A DNA stretch of 64,000 nucleotides from Paracyclopina nana. Lineage: Eukaryota > Arthropoda > Copepoda > Cyclopoida > Cyclopettidae. Of this stretch, positions 10,660-19,323 are shown piece by piece. The stretch spans positions 14,086,501 through 14,150,500 of the forward strand of contig JAGUCH010000002.1 of assembly GCA_019096065.1 (NCBI GenBank), in the 5' to 3' direction. Position 1 is the first letter of the stretch. The number at the start of each line of letters is the position of its first letter. A program made the translations under genes and the position numbers. Below the pieces are notes generated by a model. The model saw only the letters and a program-made list of their open reading frames with translations. It was not told where the DNA came from and made no database searches.

Positions 10660-11040
10660 TCTTATCTTGTAAAAGGCGTGACGGAGTCACACTGAGTATT
10701 TCTTATCTCTTAGAGGTGCAACGGAGTCACACGCAATATTCTGGTCTTAGTACACTACTGTGTGTACTAAATTCGGCAATACCGAATTAAAAGCTATACG
10801 CTGTTCAAAGCACAGGGAAGCTTATCCTAGTTACTACGCTGCGTCAAGTGACACAGAGAAAAAGGTTGCAATTGCTAAGCTCGTTTATTTATTTTTTGTC
10901 AAGGCTATGAGCGGCCAAGACAAAACACACACTCACACACACGCACAAATATACTCACTTATTATATTATAAAGAAAGGTTTAGGGTTTAGCACTACTGG
11001 TGCTACAGGTGGTAGGGTTTTTTTTCTAAGTCTCTGAAAC
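10660..11040. repeat. Retrotransposon leader with direct repeat, two hairpins and a CA-rich tract
   Basis: Upstream of gag, the motif ACGGAGTCACAC occurs twice about 50 bp apart (near 10680 and 10720). Two adjacent inverted repeats follow: TTAGTACAC/GTGTACTAA at 10747-10770 and AATTCGG/CCGAATT at 10770-10788. A CA-rich simple repeat lies at about 10925-10946. These could belong to the 5' untranslated leader, primer-binding region or LTR of the element. I could not identify a TGG-type primer binding site or the LTR ends. Confidence 0.45.
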
Positions 11041-12900
11041 AAAGGTGCATCAACTTTTTACGCAAAAAAGGTATGCCACTTCGCCAACCAGTGTCGACTC
11101 AGTGAATGAAAGAATTTTTTAGGTTTGCCCACTCCTCCTCGAGTTGCGGGCCGGCCAACCTTCCCTGTGCCCTCGGCAACTTGTCCAAGGTTAGCCAGTT
11201 TTTTGGGCCCCAAACACGCATTTTCCTTTGTGGCTCCCACTCTGGCTCCACGCGTGGCCTATTTGGGGTTCATTGACTCGCAAGTCATAGATTACATCAT
11301 CTTCTTCCATCTGTGTGGCCAAACCCACGGACGAGACCCACTAGTGTCGCAACACTCTTGCGCTCACTCGCCCCATTATGGATAGGCAACAGAGGCTCAG
11401 GTCGCAACCTGCACCTTGGCTGGCTTTCCGGCTGCCATGGCACCCATACTCCAAGCTATGCCATGCGGAGCCTGCACGCATGCATTCACCTCCGGGAAAG
11501 ACAGTGTCATTGTTACTTTGTGTAGGCCCATCATCATAACAATGGTCAATGGAAGACATCATCAACGGGCTGGTGGTACGTCACGGCCTGTACCTTCTTG
11601 CACTCCCCGCGCGCCAGTTCCAACCCGCCAACGGCATCAATGCGCAATTTGGGTCTAAGGGAATCTAAAGCCTACGCACCACATAGGCCCAAATGCCATC
11701 GGAGTGACCCCCATCGGCTCGTCAGCCTTCGGGATTTTGCTTTTGTACTGTAGTAGACACACCCTGATCGCAATCAGCGTGCGGCCCAACCTGCGCCGCA
11801 GAGCAGGAATCTTGATCCACACCAAGACATTTTCCGGGACTTCGTAGTATTTTGGTCATCAAACCTTTAGGAGAGAGAGTGGCCTTCAATCCCTCCGGGG
11901 CCTCCAAAATGGTGTGCGACGGTCACACCCTCTGAAGCCTAGGATGGTTAGCATCGGCTTCATGGTCGCGGTACCGTTCGCAGCCTCCGGGTGCTGGCCG
12001 GATGTCTACTCGCCTTGGACCCAAAGCCGCAGCCTCAGTGCTCCAACTCTGGCGAGATACATCACATGGCAAGCTTCAGTGCTGTAGACCAGTGATTGGG
12101 CCTCCTACCCACGTCCTCAACGGCCTCAACAGCCTCAGACTAGGGTGCATAACTGCCCAGGAAACCTCTATACAAGTTATGGTCGAACAAAGTCAAACAA
12201 GGTTGTCTTATTCACTCGGCTTTTAACACCACACAAATTAATGGCAGCAAATACAAAGAAATAAGTACTGCAGTAAATATTCTTGTGGCCATCTTCTTCA
12301 TGCCTCAGCACACTTTGGAGAACTTTGGTGGGACAATAGCAGGGCAGAGCTCACTCAATGGGCCATGTGCACTTGGTCCATGTCTTGTTTCTCTGAAGTC
12401 CCCCATCGAACTCCTCGAGTATTCTCCTTCTTCTCCCCTCGATCCATCGCAGCAAGTTCCATCAGCTTCCATCTGCTTCTCTCCGTTATCATGCAGCTGC
12501 AGGTCCTCTCTATGTAGCAGCTAGCGACTCCTCCACACAATGGCTAGCAACTTCTCCACTCAAGGTCAGGTGAATTGCCATAGGTAAGGCTCAACGCATA
12601 GGTAGTAGCAGCAGCAGCAGCAACAATCAGAGAGTTGGAGGAGATGAAAAGGTGTTTTTAAGAAAGGAGGTCTTGTGATTTGGAGGTGGTGACGTAGCGG
12701 TGAATGGGCAACCTTCCGGACTTCTGGCGGCTCCACGGGCTCCACGGTTTCCACAGGTTCCACTGGAGGGGTCCAATCAAGTCCTATTCTAATCGTAACG
12801 TGCACCAGAGACATGATGTACTTATTGCCCATCAGATTTTTAAGAATAACCCAAAAAAATAGCAAAAATAGGGAAAAAGGGGATGAAATGTAGAACAGAG
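11041..12900. other. GC-rich intergenic DNA, no supported gene
   Basis: From about 11.1 to 12.25 kb the base composition is clearly richer in G and C than the AT-rich DNA on either side. No frame exceeds about 100 codons and none shows a recognisable motif. A short CAG run lies near 12.6 kb. This could be an unrecognised LTR, a decayed element or an assembly insert. Confidence 0.4.
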
Positions 12901-13071
12901 AATGATGACATCTTGATCATCAGTTTGATTTTACAATTTTTATGAAGGGGAAGTAAACAGATTTCCTAGAAAAGAAAATTGCCACAGCGTAGCCACCTCA
13001 TCATTTAAAAATTTCAGGGCATTTCCCAAATCCCAAGTAACTAATTTAACCCTCTGTGCCTTCTTAGAGTT

Positions 13072-13090
13072 TTGCAGATAAGACAGAGTT
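13072..13090 (+). promoter_or_regulatory. Possible GATA site upstream of the lipase
   Basis: The motif AGATAAG lies about 70 bp upstream of the lipase ATG. GATA factors are known to drive gut digestive genes in invertebrates. A single short motif is weak evidence. Confidence 0.2.
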
Positions 13091-13146
13091 TCTTGCTGCA
13101 GCGAGCTTCATTCGTTTAGGAGAGTCGGACTCATAGAGTTATCAAT

Positions 13147-14771
13147 ATGCTCAGGAGTTTGATTTTCATAGCATTAACATGCGCGCTGGTGACAGCTCAT
13201 CCACAATACAGGACTTTGGTGGGAAACTACCACACTGATGACACCTTGAGAGAAATCATCATTCAACATGAGGATTTGCTAGAGCCACCTGCAGACAGGC
13301 CCTCATTAAGGCATGATTTGCCCACAGTAATCAAATAACTATTACTATTAGCCATAGCGCTGTAATAAGCACTTTTGCAGCCCACCATGATTGAAATGAA
13401 TGGCTATCACTCTGAGAGCCACATGGTGCAGACCGAGGATTGCTACTTCCTTGAGATGCATCGCATTCTGGGAAGGAAGGATGAGCCATTAGATCCGGAT
13501 GTGAAGAAGCCCGTTGTTTATCTGCAGCATGGCTTGCTGTGCTCCTCTGCTGATTGGGTCATGGGCAGCCCTCATCAATCTTTAGGTGAGACTATGTTCA
13601 ACTTTATGCGTTGTTGTTGCATTCGTTGCATTTTAATGTTCAGGCTTCATCTTGGCTGATGCTGGTTATGATGTGTGGCTGGGCAATTACAGAGGAAACA
13701 CTTACTCCAGGGGACATTGCACACTGCAACCCAAAGACAAAGCATTCTGGAAATTCAGGTAGGCGAGCAAGGTTTTCAATATGGAACAAAGTGCGTTAAA
13801 ATGAATTTCAGCTGGGGTGAGATGGGCAAGTATGACATTCCAGCGATGATCAACAAAATCCTCGAAAAGACGGGCAAGGAGAAGATTTTCTACATTGGAC
13901 ATTCAATGGGTACTACGGGGTTTATGGTTATGGCCAATGACAGGCCTGACATGCTGGATCACATTCATTTGGCCAGCCTTTTGGCCCCCGTGGCCTATGT
14001 GGATCACATGAAGAGTCCCATTCGATATCTGGCCCCCTACTCCAATTCAGTTGGGGTACTACAAAATTCTTCCACTTTTATTCTTTCATAAAGCAACTTT
14101 TTCCAGTGGATTGCTGACATGCTCGGAGGAGGCGAATTCCTGCCAAGCAATTTCATAATGGACATTCTCTCTGACCTGGTCTGCGATACTTTCCTCCTTC
14201 AAGTAAAAACAGCCTGATTCTATCAATAGTTCTTTTTGTTAACTGAAAAAGCTCAAATAGGATTTGTGCCAATCGGTGCTCTTTGTGCTGTGTGGATTTG
14301 ATGAAGCTCAGCTGAACAAGACAATGCTGGAGACCATCACTCACCACACCCCAGCAGGCACCTCCACCAACACTGTCATGCACTATGCTCAAGGCGTGAA
14401 CAGCAAGAAGTTCAGGAGGTATGATTATGGAGAGGAGGAAAATCTGAATGTCTATGGCACTCAAGAGCCTCCAGAGTACACCATCAAGGCTGTGACAGTG
14501 CCTGTGGCAAGCTATTGGAGCACAAATGATTGGTTGGCCCAACCAGAGGTGACTCGTCTCAAAGGTCTAATGATTGTTTTTCACATCCTTTTTCTCCTTC
14601 CAGGATGTTTTGAGGTTCCTATCTGCAGTTCCCAATAGCTTTTCTACTTACCAAGTTCCTTTTGACAAATGGAATCATTTGGACTATTTGTGGGGCATTG
14701 ATGCAAACACACTGCTCTACCCAGAAGTCCTTAAGAACATGGAAGCATTCAGACAAAAATATCTACCTTGA
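13147..14771 (+). CDS. Secreted acid-lipase family protein (Lip1/Lip3/LIPA-like), 7 exons
   Basis: Alpha/beta-hydrolase expected to cleave ester bonds of triglycerides or sterol esters outside the cell or in lysosomes. Exons: 13147-13326, 13381-13585, 13644-13758, 13812-14055, 14107-14202, 14261-14548, 14604-14771, giving 431 aa in frame. The N-terminus is a signal peptide ([19 protein letters not shown]). Visible family motifs are the oxyanion-hole segment [16 protein letters not shown], the nucleophile elbow GHSMG, the acid residue in STNDWL and the catalytic His in WNHLDY, so the triad is complete. Introns are 51-58 bp. An AATAAA lies about 40 bp after the stop. The substrate is not deducible. 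Confidence 0.92.
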
Positions 14772-14981
14772 AAGAATATCTTGCATTTGGTATCAATCAG
14801 GGATACAAAAGAGTAAATAAACAACTACGGAAATTATATGTTTTCATGATGTCAGACTACTCTAAAGCATTCTTTCGTTCCTTTAAATGTTGAGAAGGTA
14901 ATATTTTATGCTAAAAAGGTCCGTGCTAGTTAGTGGTTTCTATGGTGCCTGTTAGTTTTGAAGGGTTAGTTATGGGTACAC

Positions 14982-15746
14982 ACTAAATACCGCACACAAA
15001 CGCGACGCAACGCACACTAATAAATACCGCACACTACTTTTTATATTTTATTATATCTATGAACTAATGAAACTGGCTGGAGGAAAGCACAAATTATTTC
15101 TTTAGTGACTAGAAAAACGAGAAAATCCCGATAGCTCAATCAGAATCTGGTTTTTTGTGTGTTTTTTGCCTTTTTTTCTGTTTTTTTGTGTGTGCGGTAT
15201 TTAGTATGTTTGCCTACTAAATACCGAACACTATAATATACTGGTTATAGTCACGAATTAATCAAAGGATGAAATTTGGCTGAAAAAGTGTCCATTTTTT
15301 ATCCAAAATTGGCTTACTTGCAAATAAGCAGAAAATCATTGCTTGACACTCACAAGCCTTTTTGACGGTGGTTCAAAAAGCCTTTTTCAAGGGCATGAGA
15401 ATTTCTGAATTAGTCGCCAAATTCTCATTTTGCCACCCAAAAAAACTGCTATAGCCCAGTTCCATCAATGAAAATTAGTTTACGCGCCAAAACTAATTAT
15501 TTAACTAGCAGTGTAAAGCACTGAGTGAAACAATTTATTCTTATCATGGGTGTATTAGAAAAATAATTGCCTGTCAAATTATTTCACATGCATTTCCATT
15601 TTCTAGCTGTGTGCGTTACTTATTAGTGTGCAGTATTTTGTAGTGTGCGGTATTTAGTAGTGTGCGGTATTTAGTAGTGTGCGGTATTTAGTAATGTGCG
15701 GTATTTAGTAGTGTGCGTTGCGTTGCGTTTGTGTGCGGTATTTAGT
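14982..15746. mobile_element. TIR element with tandem subterminal repeats (about 765 bp)
   Basis: The left end starts ACTAAATACCGCACAC and the right end finishes with its reverse complement GTGTGCGGTATTTAGT. Beyond that, both ends share an inverted ACGCAACGCACACTA segment. The right part (about 15625-15720) holds about five tandem copies of GTGTGCGGTATTTAGTA. An internal inverted pair of the same motif lies at 15189-15236. There is no coding capacity, so it is a non-autonomous DNA element. It also carries a diverged copy (near 15370) of the GGTTCAAAAAG repeat seen at 47.4 kb. Confidence 0.7.
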
Positions 15747-15831
15747 ATACAGCCTGAGTCATCAAATACTTTACACTTTCAATCTAAAAGTATTTGTAAC
15801 GTGTAAAGTACTTGACGACTCAGGCTGTATA
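15746..15831 (+). mobile_element. 86-bp palindromic MITE, copy 1
   Basis: The ends TATACAGCCTGAGTC and GACTCAGGCTGTATA are inverted. The arms are about 31 bp with two mismatches around a 24-bp centre. A second 86-bp copy lies at 38635-38720 with the centre reversed. The TACAG ends next to TA suggest the Tc1/mariner group. It abuts the neighbouring TIR element with no spacer. Confidence 0.8.
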
Positions 15832-16742
15832 CGGTTAGGTATGTTTGCAAACACTTCGCAAAAAATGAACGTTTGCAGCGACCAGTGCTTTAGCAGCGAC
15901 AGTATTTTTTATATTATTCTGCGATGGGCGCCAGAGATAGATTTAGCTAATTATACCCTTGAAAAGCCCTGTGATGTCAAGACATTTCATAAAATGTAGG
16001 TATATATGAAAAAAAGTGTTATACATATTTTCAAAATGAAAAAGTGTCTTACCTGTAATTTACTGACAGGAGTTTCTCATGAGAAATGGTCGACAGTTTT
16101 AAAATAGAGTCGGACCAGGTCAGTGCCAAATTTTCTAAGTTACCGAAATTTGTAACATCGCAGCACAACACAACACAAGTCAGATGGACAATAGCATAAA
16201 AGTTTGTTTTTCATCATGAGTTACCAGACTAAGCAGAAAATCACATAGCTTATGTTAGTGCTTTTCTTAAGAAAAAGGGGATAAATGAAATTAGTTATGA
16301 AATAAAGTTTGTTTTGGCTGATTGTTACATGTCCAACTGCCAGTGACTCCTTGGGGCCTGGTCATCTGAGGCTTTTTGTCACAAATGGACCAAAAGTCAC
16401 ATTGCAACACAGCACAACTCAGACGTTACCTTTTTCATGACACTCCAATAACCTCAATATCAATATTTAACACACTAAATGACCTGGCCCTTTAGCTGCA
16501 TGTCTTGAGCCAAATAAGCCCCCTGACCACTAGCGCCACCAAAAAGCTCTCATGTCAGTTAACCGAACTACATTTGTCTTGCCTGCTATACACCGTCGGA
16601 ATGCTGCCATTAAGGGCTTTCTAAAAAATGTATATATCGGGGTGGCAAATTAACTCTAGATTAAGTAGCCCACACGAACACAGTGAAGACTCACTATGTA
16701 TTTGGATATATTTAACGACTACAATATCTCAGGCATATTAAG
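15832..16742. other. Intergenic, nothing identified
   Basis: AT-rich sequence between the MITE and LYRM1. Two similar patches containing CACAACACAACACAAG-like text (near 16160 and 16405) hint at a decayed repeat. No gene is supported. Confidence 0.4.
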
Positions 16743-17117
16743 CTACTTCGAAGTGTCGTCAATTGATTTAATATAAATTGGCTTAGACATTTCATTGAGC
16801 TTTTCGATGGCTCTTCCCAATTTCTTGCCTTCTTTCTTGCTGAACGATTTGGGTGGAAGGTTGACAGGCCTCGGATAAGGATTCCTGTAATGTTCAGCCA
16901 TCGCTAGCCTAGCTTCTGCCTCACGCAGCCTCTCTCCGATTTCATGAGCAGAGGTAATGTCTTTATTCATTTTAAACAGTCTAGTTGTTTCCTCGTGGAT
17001 GTAATTTCTTTCTACTTTCGTTTGGTTAGGATCTTTGGCTTCCCATGTGCGCGTCAGCTTCATGATTCTTCGATACATTTGAAGAACTTGATTCCTAGCA
17101 CTACTTGAAGAAGCCAT
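16743..17117 (-). CDS. LYRM1: LYR motif-containing protein 1
   Basis: Small mitochondrial LYR-family protein of 124 aa in one exon. The helical LYR signature appears as VLQMYRRIMKLTRTW at about residues 12-26. The family-specific block HYRNPYPRPVNLPP and the C-terminal SKPIYIKS match LYRM1 as I know it. LYR proteins bind the mitochondrial acyl carrier protein and act in Fe-S or respiratory complex assembly, but LYRM1's exact target is unclear. The ATG lies only 4 nt after the LYRM9 stop (TAG-aaaa-ATG), so it is probably the second cistron of a shared transcript, unless a promoter sits inside LYRM9. Confidence 0.88.
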   Translation of the reverse strand: MASSSSARNQVLQMYRRIMKLTRTWEAKDPNQTKVERNYIHEETTRLFKMNKDITSAHEIGERLREAEARLAMAEHYRNPYPRPVNLPPKSFSKKEGKKLGRAIEKLNEMSKPIYIKSIDDTSK

Positions 17118-17121
17118 TTTT

Positions 17122-17398
17122 CTACGTATTTTTAGTGTACTTCTTCACCACCCAATTGACGTCTTCAATTGATCTTTGAATGATTTGCTTAATCCTATCG
17201 GGATCGTCCTCTTCGGCGTGTTGAATATAGCCCTAAAGTGACGAGAAAAAGCATGCTTCAAAGTTACGTAACGATGCTATTATTTAGTACTTGTCTGATT
17301 GAGTTTCTGTAGAAAATTGCAGCGTCTTTCGGCAACTTTTCGGTCTCTCTCATAAGGAATTTAAAAAGCGTTCTTGTATTTGAGATTTTGTTCGCCAT
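17122..17398 (-). CDS. LYRM9: LYR motif-containing protein 9, two short exons
   Basis: Exon 1 is 17291-17398 and exon 2 is 17122-17232, joined in frame (108 + 111 nt) to give 72 aa. The first exon reads TLFKFLMRETEKLP, an LYR-type helix with the Tyr replaced. The second contains DPDRIKQIIQRSIEDVNW followed by VVKKY, which closely matches the LYRM9 pattern (D/NPERIQQIIKRAIED-x-W). It is a predicted mitochondrial small helical protein. The stop is 4 nt before the LYRM1 ATG. Upstream of the start (17454-17468) is a motif shared with the ADAT2 promoter. Confidence 0.85.
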
Positions 17399-17616
17399 AA
17401 CAGCTGCCCACGCTTCCCATTTATTTTTGCGCGAAGCTCCGAGAAAGATTTTCCGTCAAACTTTGTTTTGTAAACAAACATCAGCTGTTTTAAGCGGAAC
17501 AAAACGAGAAATTGCGCGAGAGGTTGCATCAACTTTATTAGGAGCTCAGCTAACTCAGTTCAACTTGTGAATTAGTAGAATTACTGAAATTCAAACGGTT
17601 TGGAGGATAAATATTT

Positions 17617-19154
17617 TTAATTTGAACGGACTTCTTGCTTCACGCATCTCTTAAACCCACTCCAGCCTTCCTGCCGACTGAAGGTTTTGAGGCCTCGATT
17701 CACTCGGTCTTTCATCATTGCGATGAATTCCTGGTAGCTCAACAGCCCGTCCCCATCGTTGTCGAAAATCTTAACAAGGAAAGGTGAGTAAATTTTTAAT
17801 GTGTTTTTGTTTGAAAATTACGCTTACTTGGAACACCGTTTTGACAACGTGGGGAGACAGATTTCGCCCCGTACAAATGGTGACTGCTCTTGTGAACTCC
17901 TCTGGAGCTATCGCTTTGTCGGCCAAAGTATACATTTTCATGGCAATCTACAAAATGGACAATTAGAATTTGGTGCTTTTTGAAAGTGGATGTATTGTGT
18001 ACCTGGAAGTCATCAAGATTGTTGAGAAAGAGGCAAAAGTCTTTGAACTCATCAAAAGTAATGCCTTTAAGTTCTTGGCCCGATTCTCTGACATCCTCGT
18101 CTAACCTGTCAACCAGCCTATCAAGAATTGCTTGGTACTCCTCACTGTTAATGAAGGTGTATCTTAACAATATGCGAGCAAAGTCCAATTCAGTGATGGT
18201 CTCTGCTCCCTTTGCAAATTCGTTGTACTCCATCTGCAACACTTCGGTCTGCAAGTTGTCCATGAATTTTCGAAAATCGTCAAATCCCAATTCACCATCT
18301 CCTCTTTTGCCAAAAAAGTAAATCAAGAGGCTAGTATCCACCATGTGGGACCTAGACAGTCCATGATCGGCATCATCAAATTCCACAATCTTCTTCACCT
18401 CGCCACAACTTTCTGCACCAGGAGGAGCTGACTCCTGGTGCGTAGCATTCTGTTCTGCTTTCCTTTCCTTTGCTGCTGAGCTAAAAACTGTTTCAAGCAC
18501 TTTAAATTCTTCTTTATCTATACGTTGATTGCCATCCTGGTCAAGCATGGCAAAAGCTATCTTGAACCCAGATTGGGGCTTGATCAGAATTGTGAGTAGA
18601 AACAAGTACTCGCTGAACGAGATGATCCCTTTGTTGCCCAGGCCTCGAAAAAATTGCTCGTTGTTCTTGTGTAGCTTGGGCATGCGTCTCATCATCTCCT
18701 TGACCTCGGAGTCGGTTAATCGTTTCCTTTTGAACCTTGGACGAGGCTCTCCCTCGACCACCGACTCGAGGAAGTCTTGAGCTGTCATGTAAATTTGCCC
18801 GTCATATTCAACCGATGCAAATTTGATGAATCTCTTTTCTCTTGCGGTCAATTTCCTTTTTTCTTGCTCTCCTGAATGATTCCCAGCGCTCAAACTTGAT
18901 GTTGGAGTGGCAATAGCATCCAAGGCCCCAGGTTGGGCGAGCAGATATAGCAGTGAAGCGCCTCCTGTCCCAGTTAGGACTGCAAACACCAACAATTTTC
19001 CATTTGGAGTATCTCTTAAAATGGAAGAAGCAGTCGTTGGTTGGGGTGGGTGCCTGATGACCCTGACAGTCTGGTAAAGCCTTGTGTTTTGGGCAAATCG
19101 GTTGACATAGCTTTTGACAAACTCAAAAGCCACCCTATGCCCGGGGAAGGCCAT
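17617..19154 (-). CDS. Mitochondrial calcium uptake regulator, MICU2/MICU3 type
   Basis: EF-hand regulator of the mitochondrial calcium uniporter in the intermembrane space. Exons 18003-19154, 17828-17947 and 17617-17769 give 474 aa. A basic N-terminus and a hydrophobic stretch (LLVFAVLTGTGGASLLYLL) fit mitochondrial targeting. The family block REKRFIKFASVEYDGQIYMT is followed by EF-hand 1 (DQDGNQRIDKEEF) and a C-terminal EF-hand 2 (DNDGDGLLSYQEF), both with good calcium ligands. The ASVEYDGQ text is closer to MICU2/3 than MICU1; which of the two cannot be decided by eye. A roughly 40-residue acidic insertion lies between the EF-hand halves. The gene is upstream of LYRM9 on the same strand (218 nt). 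Confidence 0.88.
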
Positions 19155-19323
19155 GGTTTTTCTGTCTTTGCTAGGCCACTATCAGCTGGCGCTATTGATT
19201 TTTCTCCACATGAGAAAGCCTCTTCTGCTACACGATAGTGCTAAGCTAAAAGGGACATAAGTAGAAAAGCAAGCAACGTAGTTTATTGGAATGATGCATT
19301 TTTTCACACTTTGAAAACTTTCA

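Larger units (their letters stand above)
1..10790 (-). mobile_element. LTR retrotransposon with separate intact gag and pol (Ty3/Gypsy-like)
   Basis: On the minus strand a long gag frame is followed by a very long pol frame with order protease, reverse transcriptase, RNase H, integrase. Both frames are free of stops and frameshifts, so this copy is probably young. The RT (YVDD core and following region), the RNase H and a GPY/F-like module after the integrase core read as Ty3/Gypsy-type rather than BEL/Pao or Copia. The 3' LTR would lie left of position 92 and is cut by the window edge. The 5' LTR should lie right of 10.66 kb, but I cannot match it to the 91 bases at the left edge, so the right boundary given is a guess. 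There is no env frame. Family placement is by eye. Confidence 0.85.

Noticed and set aside
10978..11000. TTTAGGG text resembling a telomere repeat
   Set aside because: Only one or two imperfect copies, no array.
11058..12865. Several frames of 60-99 codons in the GC-rich block
   Set aside because: High GC lengthens random frames. None shows a motif or consistent splice sites.
15718..15999. Open frames across the 86-bp palindromes (also 38563-38841)
   Set aside because: They translate the MITE itself; the two frames resemble each other only because the element is repeated.
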